Source of the DNA: Chromera velia
Taxonomy: Eukaryota > Sar > Chromeraceae
Assembly (NCBI GenBank): GCA_018398765.1
Contig: JAHBMJ010001161.1
Span: 1 to 34,710, forward strand
Reading direction: 5' to 3'
DNA length: 34,710 nucleotides
The position numbers and the translations under genes were made by a program. The notes below the pieces were generated by a model. It did no database searches. It was not told the origin of the DNA and was given only the letters and a program-made list of their open reading frames with translations. Below are positions 1 through 10,854 of the stretch, piece by piece; positions within the stretch are counted from its first letter, which is position 1; the number at the start of each line of letters is the position of its first letter.

Positions 1-20
1 GGGGGGGGGGGGGGGGGGGG
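1..20. repeat. Poly-G run at window start
   Basis: Twenty consecutive G at the very first bases. The window ends in a run of eight T. Both look like places where an assembly stopped rather than like biological termini; no telomere-type repeat is present. Confidence 0.9.
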
Positions 21-1478
21 AGAATTTTGCTTGCTGCATGCATGGGAAGGTGGGTTTTTCTCTGAAGGTTTTTTTTGGACTGCCTGACAGGCAAATCGGA
101 AGGAAGGAAAAAAGACAGAAAGAAAGTAGGGAAACATGCGCTCAGAGACAGTAGAAGAGAAGAGGTTTCTTTGGCTGTTTGTCTGGAATTCAACATCAAA
201 GACCATTCACGTGCGTCTTTTGGGGGTTTCTTCGCATTCGTTTGTTCACTTACCCTTTTTAGATCTTGGAATTTATCTAAGAATATATAATTGCCCTAAA
301 GCGATGGCAGAAGCGCTCCCCTTCTCCGTAACGGTTCACGTCTTTTCTCTTGCGCGCTCTTCCAGTCTTTCTGATTGTCCCTCAACTTTCGGTGGAGGTT
401 CCTGCATGTCAAGCTTTCTTGAGCTCCCTTCTCAATATCTTTTCGAGAGAGAAAAGGAGATGGAAGGGCAAAAACGACACCTGCGAAGGAAGGGGGCCCA
501 TATCAACATCTGAAGGTTAGACAGAGAACTAAGTGGCTGATAGAGCGACGGAGAGAGAGACAGCGAGCTGCGTGTGTTGAGGCAACAGTGGCCTGCCTTC
601 GCCCACGTATCCAGTCTTTCGCATAATTTCAAACATGTAACCTTCCTTTCTATTCTTCGTTTCTTTCTTTCTCTTTGTGCTCGTGAACTCTGGTGTTTTT
701 GGTTGGTTTTTTGTTTTTTCCTTCTTCCCTCTTTTTTCTACGTTCGTTTTGCTCTGCCTCTATATTTCGCCCCCTTTTATTCTACCTTCAAGTTCGACCA
801 TTTCTGCTAAGTCCCCTGCAACCATTAAAATATCTGACTCCAATCACAGTTCTGTAACTTCTGTTTTTTTCAGACTTAAAAAAAAAACTGTAGCTAGAGA
901 TAGGGAGTGAATGCATCTAGTACCATATACACCGTGGATCTAGCCGTGGATCTTGCACTTCATCATCATACGCCAACCTAGACGCCATCGCCATCGGCGG
1001 CATGATCGGCCTATGATTAGGCCTAACTTAAGCGTCTTAGCTGCGTCCATAGCTTTTAGCAATTCGATCAGCCTAGCAACTATAGTCTAGCAATTAGGAG
1101 CAATTAAGTCAACACAGGAAATGTACTACTCAGTGTTGATTGATTGATTGATTGATTGATTGATATGTTCCGCCCTAAGGCCTTCCCGCTATGTCTATCT
1201 GTCGCCAGAGCTAGCAGGGCGTACTACTTATCATGATAGTAGTATATTCTATATTTACTAGAATTAATTTAATATTTAACTTATAGTATACGTACACTGG
1301 CATAGTGATAGTGATAGTGCATGTTTGTGAGACACTCAGACTCTGTATATCATCCGGCTCACAGTATATATCAGTGTGTCACACTGTGCATAACTCCACT
1401 GCATGTATACAATATACAGATGACGCTGTATGTATAATTAAAACGTTATTTTATATGATTTTCTATGACTTTCACTAC
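21..1478. other. Region without a recognisable gene
   Basis: Short open frames exist (for example 136-513 +) but their translations show no domain, no consistent splice structure and a composition that follows local pyrimidine bias. The stretch from about 600 to 870 is T/C-rich. A TTGA tetranucleotide repeat lies at 1136-1164, and short CAGTGTG/GATAGTG repeats occur near 1300-1390. No RNA gene was recognised. Confidence 0.6.
1136..1164. repeat. (TTGA)n microsatellite
   Basis: About seven perfect copies of TTGA in a row, followed by ordinary sequence. Confidence 0.9.
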
Positions 1479-2200
1479 ATATATAGTGACTAGATTTGAT
1501 TTGATAGGATTTGATTTGATTTGAGCTTCAAGCTCAAATCTGACCAGATTTGAAGTAGATTTGATATTGAAGTCTAGAGGTCACTCTCGATAACATTGAA
1601 GACGATATGGCACAGTCGATACCACTAGCAAATCGTAGAAAGCCCTAGACACAAGAAAATGACTAAAAACTAGACTAAAAGCTAAATTAAGACTCTCAAA
1701 ATTAATGAGTGTTCTAGTTTAAGCTCTCTAGAACTTAGGAATCAACTCACACACACAAGTTCTACATACAGAGAATCTGTCAGACACACAAGAGCCTTCT
1801 CTATCGATCAGGAAAGACTCGGTCCTTCTAACAGGCTCAATCAATCTGTATTGCAAAGGCTGAGATATAGATATGCATGCCTTTGTATTATAGTGTGTAT
1901 TTAATACTATTAATTCTCTGTATTACTCTAAGGTCCAAAGGTCCGTAACAATGAGCTATTGTCAAAGCTAAAAGCTTACATAAGTTTTTATCTTAGAGTT
2001 ATTCCACAGAGTCATCTTAATTTAAGATTTGAGTTATCCTAGAGATTTGAGGTTAAAGAGTCAGATGTGAAGTAGACTTGATAGGATTTGATAGGCCTTA
2101 TCATGCTAAACTCTCCCAGGCCTAAGATTTGATTTGAGGTTAAGCCCTACTTCAAATGAAATGAAATCAAATCAAATCAAATCTGGTCACTATATATATA
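1479..2200. mobile_element. Candidate non-autonomous DNA transposon (MITE-like) with terminal inverted repeats
   Basis: The left end reads ATATATAGTGACTAGATTTG and the right end, on the opposite strand, reads ATATATAGTGACCAGATTTG, followed on both sides by more GATTTGATTT copies. The ends therefore form an imperfect inverted repeat of at least 26 bases that decays into subterminal ATTTGATTT repeats. The interior (~720 bp) has no open frame of note and repeats GATTTGAAGTAGATTTGAT-like units near both ends (about 1549-1567 and 2067-2095). TIRs with subterminal motif clusters and no coding capacity fit a MITE. The superfamily cannot be told, and a target-site duplication is not clear because the flanks are simple TA-rich sequence. 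Confidence 0.6.
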
Positions 2201-4214
2201 ATTATAAAAATATCATCGTTTTTGTTGAAACGTACATACCCTAGTACATACCTAACGTTGACCTACTTGTAGAAAAAAGCCTTTCCAGGTGTACACTTAG
2301 GTGTACACTCATTTAGATGTACTTGGAAATGATTAGGATAGGATTTATGTTCCAGTTGCCCCCGGTCCACCGTCCACTACCTTGAAAATTGGCTAGAAAA
2401 TCCTAGTGAAAATCACGGGGAACCAAAACTAGGACCAAAGAAATTATATAAATTTCTAGGTAAATATTTCTGGAAAAGACTTCTTACGGCCTCTTCTAAG
2501 GAGTCAAGACCTAGGTCAGGACGTACAAACTTGATTTTTCCGATTTGCTATCACGCGAATGGGTGCGAACAAAGTTGTTAGTGCAACATAAGGCCGTCAT
2601 AGGTAGGATGTCAGCGTTTAGCATCAGATAAAACCTAGAGATAAAACATACTTCCACGGGATATTCTGCGCGCTCGGTCTGTTCTGGGAAGGCGACTTCC
2701 ATCTGCATCTTTTGAGAGAAAAGGGGATTCCGGAGACGGATGGCAGCTAGAGCATTGAGTTTAGGATGATCGGGTGAAGAGGAGCACAGGATTCTAATAA
2801 GCGCACAAGGATCAATTGAATCTTGTGGTTGGTGGGCACCTCAAGAGCTATGCAGCCCCGCGAGACCGCACGTATGTATGTGCCCCCCCTGTCTGGCAAC
2901 AGCTTCAAATTGACATAATTCAATCTTGCAATGGAGGGAGGAAGTCCACTCGTGCGTGCAACACCTGAAAGGAACCGAAACTCGATCCTGCATGCATGTA
3001 CAAGAAAAACAAAAATTCTGCATGCGATTTGTGTGAATAAGAATGATTCTAAGACTCCTTTGGGGGAGCTGACGAAAGCAGGAACGCACATACAGAAGCA
3101 CGCATACCAGCGTGATGGAAATCCATGAGAATCCACCGCGTCTCCTCAAATCGGCTATATTATATACACATGCATGAGTTCATTTCGGACAACGAAAAAA
3201 AAAAAGCGGAAGGTCTGCTCGATCGCGGAAACGGCTTGATTGACGTGCAGGAGCCCGGGCAGAGAGTAAGTACTCCCAGGGAAACCTAGGCAGAGTGCTC
3301 CACGGAGGGATTAATTTAGCATTCAGAGCTAGGTGGAATCAAGCCCGTCTACGCCTCCGTAAAAGGGCAGCGATAGAACGAAAGCATTTATTAATCGAAT
3401 GGATCCTTTCGAGGGGCCAAGAAATATCCGCAAGGCAGTTGTTCATGCAGATAGACATACATATGCTGACAAGAAAAACTTAAGCACAATGAAATGCCGG
3501 GCGGAGGAAAGTCCCAACCAGAGCTTCTTCAGCTGCAACACCAGCGGAACTATCCTGCACACATATTAATATGTCTCTCAGAGAAAAAGGGAGCTAGAGA
3601 TCTCTCATTAGAACACAGCCTGGCTTAAGCAAAGCGCAAGGAGCGCACAAAGTCGATTCGATCGACCTTCCCTCGATAACTCTTGCTCTGACAGTGTCGA
3701 AAAATTTGACTCAGTGTTGCAATCTGACAAACATGTTGTCGAATTTAACTTGTCGAACACCACGCACACTTTTCAATACGTACGTAGTGAGCGTGACATG
3801 GCGCACGCAAGTGTAGCTCGTGGCCCCGGAAAGAGAGGCGGGCCATGCACGGGCGAAGAAAAAGTGGTCCCGGAAAGAGACTTAGTCGAGGTTCCTGTCA
3901 ACTTCCTGAGCGTCAGACTTTGACTCGAGTCTTTGAGTGCATGACTCATCTAGCTTTGTCGGGCTGGTGCATGGGGGTGTGCATTTAAACCAGGACGTTT
4001 GTTTCAGCAGATTGCGTCTTGGAGGTTCTGTGCCTTGTCAGCTTCTCGTCTCCCAACACGATCGAAGAAAAGCAAGCAAGAAGGCCAGACGACTGAGGAG
4101 ACACGTTGATCTTCTGTCTGATAGCTGAGAGGTCTGTTTGCAGTCTGCACTCCAAGTTTTCGCCTCACTCTCCCAAGACCTTCATCCCTCGTTTCGAAGT
4201 AGAAGAGGGGCAAA
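2201..4214. other. Region without a recognisable gene; 5' flank of the OB-fold gene
   Basis: AT-rich up to about 2480, then of average composition. Open frames at 2511-2708 (-), 2747-3136 (-), 2931-3128 (+), 3295-3483 (+) and 3714-3923 (+) were inspected. None shows a domain, a convincing codon bias or a splice partner. The last ~150 bases before 4215 presumably include the 5' UTR of the downstream gene. No clear TATA box is seen there. Confidence 0.5.
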
Positions 4215-4616
4215 ATGAGTGGTGGTACCGGACTTCGGAAACCTGTGTTTGGGAAGGTGAAGGACCTGGAGACGGGGTCGAGGGGAGTGAACTTGAAGGT
4301 GAAGGTCGTTTCTACAGAGATGAAGTTGGAGAGGGAGAAGAATGGAACCAAACTACGCATAGGAGAGGCAATAGCTGGGGACGACACGGGCATTGTAACG
4401 TTGACCCTGAGGAATGAGCAGATCGATGTGTGTGCGGTGGGAGCACCAATCGTGATCCGAAATGGGAAGGTGGAGATGTTTAAGGGGCACATCAGGCTGG
4501 AGGTTGATAAATGGGGGAAGATCGTGGCATCGGAGGAAGCGTTGGAATTTGAGGTCAACAAGGAGAACGACGTTTCGGCTACTGAGTATGAGCTGGTGCC
4601 TGTCGACGAGAGGTGA
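4215..4616 (+). CDS. OB-fold nucleic-acid-binding protein (plant At4g28440-like)
   Basis: A 133-residue, single-exon protein. It matches the small OB-fold single-strand nucleic-acid-binding family known in plants as At4g28440-like, which is related to SOSS-B/SSB-type OB folds. Shared landmarks are an N-terminal RKPVFGKVKDL block (residues 8-18), a VKVVSTEM strand (28-35), GDDTGIVTLTLRNEQIDV (54-71), an IRNGKVEMFKGHIRLEVDKW block (80-99) and the C-terminal EYELVPVDE. Length and start agree with the family, whose members likewise begin just before RKPVF. The ATG sits in a favourable AAAATGA context. No intron is needed to recover the full domain. By family it should bind single-stranded DNA or RNA; the actual substrate and compartment cannot be read from sequence, and no targeting peptide is evident. 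It is the only clearly intact short gene in the window. Confidence 0.92.
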   Translation: MSGGTGLRKPVFGKVKDLETGSRGVNLKVKVVSTEMKLEREKNGTKLRIGEAIAGDDTGIVTLTLRNEQIDVCAVGAPIVIRNGKVEMFKGHIRLEVDKWGKIVASEEALEFEVNKENDVSATEYELVPVDER

Positions 4617-4627
4617 TCAATTGATCA
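4614..4627. other. Perfect 14-bp palindrome over the stop codon
   Basis: TGATCAATTGATCA is its own reverse complement, and its first three bases are the stop codon of the OB-fold gene. It could be a short hairpin in the 3' UTR, or chance. Confidence 0.6.
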
Positions 4628-4848
4628 TCCGTCCGTCCGTGGTTCTTCATAGTCGTTCTGAATGATCGAATGGTTTTCGTGTACAGGAGAGATGATCCGG
4701 CTGCCCTTCGGCTGCAGTCATGGGTTTTACCCGGGTCTTGGCTTTTTATCTGTCGGCAGAAGGGGGTTTGGGCGCTCTCTTGCGTTTTGTTTTGTGCATG
4801 GAAGGAGGGAGGGGTGAAGGTTTTCCTCTGGGGGAGGCGTGCCTGGTT

Positions 4849-4869
4849 GGGCAGGGTGGGGGCGGGGGG
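4849..4869 (+). other. Potential G-quadruplex motif
   Basis: Four G runs of at least three bases with loops of 1-2 bases (GGG-CA-GGG-T-GGGGG-C-GGGGGG). This fits the canonical G3+ quadruplex pattern on the + strand, about 230 bp downstream of the OB-fold stop codon. Confidence 0.6.
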
Positions 4870-5470
4870 CACAGGTGTGTGGATGTGTGGGTGTGTTGGA
4901 TTTGACCGAGGGAGGGTGGTCTTGTTGTTTGATCACTCAGTGCCTGGCTGGTCGTGTGGGGGGGTGGTTGGTTCATTTCTCTCCCTCCTGCCCTCCTGCT
5001 CCATTTTTTCGCCTCTACCCCCATCCTGTCCTGTTGCGAGAGGCACAGAAGAGCCTTTAAGGGGTCGGGGGGGGCGCCTGTCTGTCTGTCTGGCTCCCTG
5101 GGTGGGTGGGTGCACAGGGTAGGGCCGGCAGGCAAGAGTGGGTTGAGGGAGGGAGTTTTTTGCCAATGATGGTGTGTTGTCTCTTCCGCCTGTCTGTCTA
5201 TCTGTCTACTTTCGTTCGTTAGTTCTTTCTGACTGTGGGGGGATGCACAAGGGACAGGAAGAGAAGGAGGGGGGGGTCGAGGGAGAAAGAATCGTCACGG
5301 AGAAGCCCATCACGTGTATCTGTTGGTTTGTTTTTCTGTCTGTTTGTTGGCCGTACTGAGCCGGTCTTGTCTGGTTGGAGAAAGAGAAAGAAAGAGAGGG
5401 AGAGGGGGAGAGAGAAAGAACGTGGGGGAGGGAGGAGCCAACGAAGCATCTTCGTTCCTCTTCGTCCTTT

Positions 5471-5502
5471 CATTCATTCATTCATTCATTCATTCATTCA
5501 TC
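5471..5502. repeat. (CATT)n microsatellite
   Basis: About eight perfect CATT units; a shorter degenerate continuation runs to about 5515. Confidence 0.9.
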
Positions 5503-5673
5503 CAGTCATTCATTCTCTCTCTGGAGCTTCCACAGAGCAGAGAAGGAAATGCGACCACGCACACATACACACCCTACGTTACGTTGAGAACCCACGCACA
5601 TCCATTCATTGTATCGAGAGAGGAGAAAAGGACACGGGGGGTTGGTGGGTGGGGGAGAAATCCTGAAGTGCCG

Positions 5674-5704
<31 letters not shown>

Positions 5705-5734
5705 GTCTTTCTTTCTTTCTTTCTTTCTCTCTTT
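5674..5734. repeat. (CTTT)n microsatellite
   Basis: TCTT/CTTT repeat of about 15 units with one GTCTTT interruption. Confidence 0.9.
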
Positions 5735-5838
5735 GGCGGAAGGAAAGAATTTTCTACTTTGACCTTCAGGTGCATGCACGGTGCCGTTTTTCCTTCGAGC
5801 CTCGCAAAGGCGGTGGCCCGGCTCCTCTTCCTTCTCCT

Positions 5839-5878
5839 TGCCTGCCTGCCTGCCTGCCAGTCTGCTTGCTTGCTTGCT
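5839..5878. repeat. (CTGC)n / (CTTG)n microsatellite
   Basis: CCTG units turn into CTTG units within 40 bases. Confidence 0.8.
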
Positions 5879-6778
5879 GTTGCGTGCTTGCAAGCTTTTG
5901 TTCTGTGTACTACCCTTCGACTGGCTGCCTGCGTGTACGTCTGTATGCATGCAGGCAAAGCAGGTGAATGCCCTCCTCCCTTTGGTCCGTCCGTCTCCTC
6001 TTTTTCGATCCGTTTTGATCGCGTCACTGTTGCGTCATACGCCACGACCACCACAAAAGAAAGAAAGGAATTCGTTGCTGAACACACCCACACACCAGAA
6101 CCGCCAACACACACACGCACACACACACACGTATACAGACACGGGAAGAAGCCCTGGATCTTCTTCATGCATCTGTTCATCCACTGAATGGGTGCGCTAC
6201 ATACGTGTATTTTCCTTCCTTCCTTCCTCTCTTGCCTTCTCTTGGAGGTGTGCTTGAGAGACGGGGCGAAACCTCTGCCTGTCTCTCTTTCTCTCCCCCT
6301 CACTCCCTCTCTTCCGCTTCCTTGTACTTCCTTGCATCTCGTCTCGTCCATCTGTCTTCTTTGGCTTGGAATCTGTTTCCGATATTGGACCGAATGTTGG
6401 ACAAACTGATGCGATCTGTGTTTGTGTGTCTGTTTTTTATTGACATAGAAGACTGAGTCTGACTGACGAGGTTATAGCGATTCGTACCAGCGAAAAGTCT
6501 GTTTTCGCAACTGTTGACGCAACATACTATTGTTAAAGACTTGATGAAAACCGTTTAAAACTGTTTTTAGGAACTGTAATCACTTTATGGTACTTTTACA
6601 TTTTTAAATGTAGAAGCGTAATTAAGTTAATATAGTGGTACGTCACCGCATACGTATGTTACGGTATATAGTTAGTTAGTTAGTTAGAGGATGCCTAACC
6701 CCAGTTGGAGCGCTAAGCTCCCGGGCGGCACATACATGCATGGTTGTTGTTTGTTAAGTCGCCGGTGGAGTTGATCAG

Positions 6779-7534
6779 TTAATCACTTTCTAGAATAGGC
6801 AGACAGACATCAAAGAGACAGACCAGATGCGAGCGTAGAAGCGATCGAATGACATTACGGATGAAGAGTTCAGATGTACTTGCACCGGGGAGTGGACAGT
6901 TACAATCATTTGAATTAATAGATTCTAGCTCAGCCAGGCAGTGCAGGAATTCTCTTTCATCCAGCCACTTGGCACATGAAGAAAGTCTATGCATGAAGTC
7001 ATCAACACACCAAATGCAAGAGTCATGTATACAGAGTTTGTGGTCGCTACATTCAATAGACAGAGCACTGCTTTTGCCTTGTGGGTTAAATAAGAGCAGA
7101 CGTAAGAAACCGAATAGAGAGCCATCGGTTAGTGTGAGAGCAGATCGAGGGAGGGCGGAAAAGAAGTAGAGACCAGAGGCGCATTTGTTGTAAAAAAGAA
7201 ACATAAACATGCGATGAGAGGAGGGAAAAGCTTGTTGAAGGGGGTTAAGCTTGGCAAGAGGAGGGAAATGTGAAGAAGCGATAGCCCCCGCCCGCCGCGT
7301 GCAAACCTCTTCCACAACTGCATGTCTAGCTCTGCCCTTAAAGAAGAGAGAGCCGGTGCCTTGAACTCTCCGTCGCTGCTGCCCGCTGGTGTCAGGGTGT
7401 TGCAGCACTCCCACCCCCAACGAACAAACAAAATCCAGACCAGCCCAACGAAGTAGCCGCAAGGAGGCTCTCAAAAACTCTGGACAAGTGTTTCTCTTCC
7501 AGGTACGCAGCATTACAGCAGGAATGGTGTGCAT
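6779..7534 (-). pseudogene. LINE C-terminal region with CCHC-like motif
   Basis: An open frame directly downstream of the RT fragment, in another frame. Around 6940-7020 it encodes CIWCVDDFMHRLSSC, a C-x2-C-x5-H-x4-C finger typical of the C-terminus of LINE ORF2 proteins. It is followed by EREFLHCLAELESIN, which corresponds to the ADREALNAIVAEIE stretch after the Cys/His motif in the second LINE. The middle part does not read as protein and the true frame is interrupted. Confidence 0.65.
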
Positions 7535-7555
7535 GGTTTGCGAGAGCGAGCACCA

Positions 7556-8260
7556 TCAGTCGGTCACTCTAAAGCAAAGCAGGGCTTTTGCAGGAAGCAG
7601 GCCGAAAATACACAGGGAGGGCAAATGAAGACTGTGAGCAGACAGACGGCCAGACCAGCGTACAAAACGGAGCTGTAAAGCATCGATTGCAAGAAGATCG
7701 GCATTATGAAGAAAGAAGCATTCGAGGCAGTACAGTGTAACAGGGGACCAGCACGCTCTAAAAACAGTCATCTGCGCATCTACACTGAGGGGACCCATGC
7801 TGGCAATCAGACCAAACACAGCCCCTAGGGCGTGGGAGGCTGAAGCAATACACGATTCGACTGTCTCACTGAGGCATCCCCCCTTAAAGAACAGGCACCC
7901 CAGGTACTTATATTCCGTTGCCCATTCAACTTCTTTCCCTTCATACACCACCAAACCAGAGCTTTCCTTAAATGCAGAGGCAGACAGGCAGAGAATCTTT
8001 GTCTTTTTCAGATTGACTAGAAGTCTCCATTCTTTGCAGTACTTCTCGAGATCAGAGAATTTCTTTTGAAGGTCTGAGACGGAATGGGCAAGAAAGAAGA
8101 GGTCATCAGCACAACTCAAACTGTCCAGGACACAATCATTCAGCAAAACTGGCTCCGGCTCGCTCGCTGGCTCCTCTCCACTGCCCGCTTCCATTTCTAT
8201 GTCTGCCCGCTCTCGCTCGACTGCCTCGCTGGCATGTATATCGGATAATTGATTTCCCAT
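7556..8260 (-). pseudogene. Reverse transcriptase fragment (LINE)
   Basis: 234-codon open frame. Residues 48-55 read LSCADDLF, the catalytic [YFC]xDD motif of palm block C. This is followed by LLVNLKKTKILCLS (about 79-92, the NxxKT block) and YKYLG (about 118-122, the thumb-side YLG block). The C-terminal ALQLRFVRW motif matches the same position in the second LINE of this window. Palm blocks A and B, including the first catalytic Asp, are absent, so the product cannot be an active polymerase. The first ~40 residues (Glu/Pro-rich) have no counterpart motif. Confidence 0.88.
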
Positions 8261-8285
8261 ATATAGAAAGTATATATGTACTTTT

Positions 8286-8378
8286 GTTAAGGTCTACTTG
8301 TTGGGGTAGGCGCTAAAAAGTGCTTGCAGCCTGCTGAGGGATTCAAGGCTCCTTAGGAGTTGATGGCGCTGATGTAGT
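8286..8378. repeat. ~90-bp direct repeat, copy A
   Basis: Begins GTTAAGGTCTACTTGTTGGG. It is nearly identical to 10771-10854 (same orientation, scattered substitutions), except that copy A has about nine extra bases after GTGCTTGCAG. The two copies bracket the chromovirus remnant. They could be parts of its LTRs or a separate dispersed repeat. Confidence 0.85.
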
Positions 8379-9327
8379 ACTGATGCCTGGTGCCGCCAAC
8401 GTGTCATTGCCTGATTGTCATGCCGCCGCGTGTTTGATGCACGTGCTTAGTCTGCTGGCCTGCCTCACTCTGCATGGTTTTGCTGCATAAGTCTTTTTAC
8501 AGACTGATACCGGTGTTGTGATGTGTTGTATTTCATGGAGAAACAACAATGTCTAGAAGAAGAACCGAACGATCAGTTCTTTTGTGCGTTCTATGAATGG
8601 CTCCAGAAATCCTCCCTAGTTATCCCTTAGCAATCCTACAGGGTAGCAGTGTAAACTGTATACAAGCTTAGACGGGGCTACAGTTTAGTGAACGCTTTTA
8701 ATTGCATTCATTGTAAACTTTTTAGAATTTATGACCTAGAAGAGTTCTCCTATTAGTTCATTAGTCAGATGCTGCCACTTCAATCAAACAAGCATGCAGG
8801 CAGACTGCTCTTTTCTGACGTCAGGCCACGTCAGAATGCTACATGACAACATGCAACACCATTCATGCGCGTGCCTTGCGGCGCTGCCACTCCGCAAGCC
8901 ACGGTGCATGGCGCGTCGTCCATCCTAGACGCCAAACCAGGCCCACATCTGCCCGCCGCTCAAAATGCCGACGTCCACGCTCGGCCTTTCATTCTCCACT
9001 CAACTTGACTTTCAAACTCAAAAAGTCTCTCACAAGCCACTACGCACACACACACTAAATTGAGCTCCGAACTTCTCGAACAGAACTGCAGGCAGACACA
9101 CCAAAGCAGATCCATTATGCATGCATACAAGTCGGAATGCTACGCCCGACCATTCTCTCCAGCTAACTCCTCTCACTGCTGAGAGAGCCTCATTCAACTT
9201 CTCAACTCCATCCCATATCTGCCTGCTGCTTGCTTCTCTTTTACTTCTTCTCGTTTCTTTTTTTTCAAGCATGAGTCAAATTCGTTGCAGGTTCCCAAGA
9301 GGCATCTTTCTTATTTTCTCCTTTCTA
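8379..9327. other. Non-coding stretch downstream of the integrase remnant
   Basis: No domain found in any frame. By position it would be the 3' untranslated/LTR side of the minus-strand chromovirus, but no TG...CA-bounded LTR could be delimited by eye. Confidence 0.4.
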
Positions 9328-10620
9328 CTACACCAGGTAGTGCGACTGCTTGTCTATCTTTCTGTGATCGAGTATCTGCTCAATTTTATACTCAGTCTCT
9401 GTAGAAGCAGGCAAGCGAATAGCAGGTAGGGGATCATTCCTGTCACGTTCATATTTCTTCAAATAGTCCATATTGATAACGTTGTGCCCTCTCATGCCTG
9501 TAGAGAATATGAGCTCATATGCATTGTTGTGCACTTTCTTCTCTACTTTAAAAGGGCCACAAAACACTGCCTCCAATTTTCTTGCACTTGGCTTTCTATC
9601 CCCTCTGAAATAAGAACTGCGCACAAGCAAGAAATCCTCTGGCTCAAATGCCACTTCCTTCCTGTGTGGATCTACTTGCTTTTTGCAGGTTCTCCTTCGC
9701 CCTCATCACCCCTGCCTCTCTACGGTCTACAAAGTCTGCTGCTGGCAGATAGAAAGACTTTGCACAAACAGAAACAGAAGGCAGACGAATCAGATCATGT
9801 CCATATAGAAATTGAAATGGAGAGATACCCAAAGCAGAGTGAATCGAGTCGCGATAAGCGAACTGACATACAGGCAACCACTTCGGCCAGTCTGTTTAGT
9901 GTTCATTAACAAAACAGCGTGACATCTGCTTAATCGTTTGATTGTCTCTCTCTGTCTGTCCGTCTGACTGTGGATGGCCTCTTGTACTCATATTCAATTT
10001 CGCTTTCCACAGTCGAGCAAGTTCCTGCCAGAATGCAGAAAGAAAACGAGCGTCACGATCACTGACCATCGATTAAGGCATGCCATGCTCATATACAACC
10101 CGCTCGAAGACAGTCTCCGCTGTCCCCTCCGTTGTGATCTCCTTGGAAACTGCAACAAAGAAGGGAGTTTTGGAGAGACGATCGACAATAGAGAGAATTC
10201 TATCCACCCATTCCCCCCTGAATATTACTTTGGGTAAACTAAAAATAAAATCGAGAGAAATCGATTGAAAAGCAAATTCAGGAATAGAGAGTAGTCCTTG
10301 CTTCTTCTCTGTTGGTCTTTTTGCTCTCTGGCAGATGTCGTACTTCCTTACATACTGCTGTACAGACACATACATATGCGGCCAGTAGAAACTGCTCCCC
10401 AATTTTAAGTAGGTCTTTTCCACTCCCAAATATCCCCCTGCGGCTATATCGTGGTGCTCATATATCAAATTTTTCTACAACCTTTGTGTTGGTACTGCCA
10501 GCCGATCATTGTAATATAGAAGTCCCTCCTCCAACATAAATGGTTGCACTCTTAGCCGCAAGGCTGGAGGCACTTCTCTATCAGGGTGCTCTAGTACTTC
10601 CTTAATTTCTTTCCAGAATT
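9328..10620 (-). pseudogene. Ty3/gypsy chromovirus integrase, decayed
   Basis: Reading from 10620 down: an N-terminal EGLLYYNDRLAVP block; the zinc-binding HHCC domain (EHHDIAAGGYLG, then YDICQRAK where the first Cys of CxxC is Tyr); then the catalytic core with ISLDFIFSLP (first Asp), SDRDARF (second Asp) and HPQSDGQTERDNQ (Glu); then QFAYRDSIHSALGISPFQ. After a frameshift near 9680 come the C-terminal PHRKEVAFEPEDFLLVRSS block and a truncated chromodomain (EYKIEQILDHRK...HYLV, stop at 9328). In-frame stops occur in the N-terminal block (about 10480-10490), at 10073-10075 and at 9896-9898. Gag, protease, RT and RNase H are missing upstream. The family is a chromodomain-bearing Ty3/gypsy element; the copy is not functional. 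Confidence 0.88.
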
Positions 10621-10770
10621 CTAGGGTATTCGACTATTTCAATTACGATTAAGATTTTATAGGTAAGATTATATAAAACATATAATAAAAACATAGATTA
10701 CATAAACATTTCAGGTCTTTGTTCGCTCAGCTCATTGATCTTGTTGATCTTAAGCTCGGCGTCACCACGT

Positions 10771-10854
10771 GTTAAGGTCTATTTGTTGGGGTAGGCGCTG
10801 AAGAGTGCTTGCAGGGATTTAAGGCTCCTTAGGGGTTAATGGCACTGAGGTAGT
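10771..10854. repeat. ~90-bp direct repeat, copy B
   Basis: Second copy of the repeat at 8286-8378, beginning GTTAAGGTCTATTTGTTGGG and ending at GGTAGT. It lies about 150 bp beyond the N-terminal end of the integrase remnant, with AT-rich sequence between. Confidence 0.85.

Larger units (their letters stand above)
4628..6660. other. Low-complexity region without a recognisable gene
   Basis: Strongly skewed DNA: G-rich at about 4790-4970, then alternating purine-rich (5258-5440) and pyrimidine-rich blocks. It contains CATT, CTTT, CTGC and CA repeats. Long open frames on both strands here (for example 5506-6351 -, 5314-5967 +, 5609-6187 +) are read-throughs of these repeats and give Ser/Leu/Phe- or Lys/Arg-rich text without domains. 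From about 6460 the sequence becomes AT-rich. Confidence 0.6.
6671..8260 (-). mobile_element. 5'-truncated LINE (non-LTR retrotransposon), dead copy
   Basis: On the minus strand, reading from 8260 down: the second half of a reverse transcriptase (7556-8260), then a C-terminal region with a CxxC...HxxxxC motif (6779-7534), then a non-coding 3' tail ending in a tetranucleotide run. On the plus strand that run is (GTTA)4 at 6671-6687, so the element's 3' end is (CTAA)n. Everything upstream of the RT palm, including endonuclease and ORF1, is missing, which is the usual outcome of incomplete target-primed reverse transcription. The encoded protein is clearly homologous to the LINE at 27430-34615 but diverged (I judge roughly 35-40% identity by eye). 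Confidence 0.85.

Noticed and set aside
136-513. 125-residue plus-strand open frame
   Set aside because: No domain, no signal peptide, no intron structure; composition follows local sequence.
4004-4561. 185-residue minus-strand open frame
   Set aside because: Antisense shadow of the OB-fold gene, whose plus-strand product is a clear family match.
5506-6351. 281-residue minus-strand open frame
   Set aside because: Runs through CTTT, CTGC and CATT repeats; low-complexity Lys/Arg/Ser translation with no domain or splice partner.
7131-7535. Possible separate host gene downstream of the RT fragment
   Set aside because: The order and the Cys/His motif match the C-terminal region of the second LINE, so it is treated as part of the retroelement.
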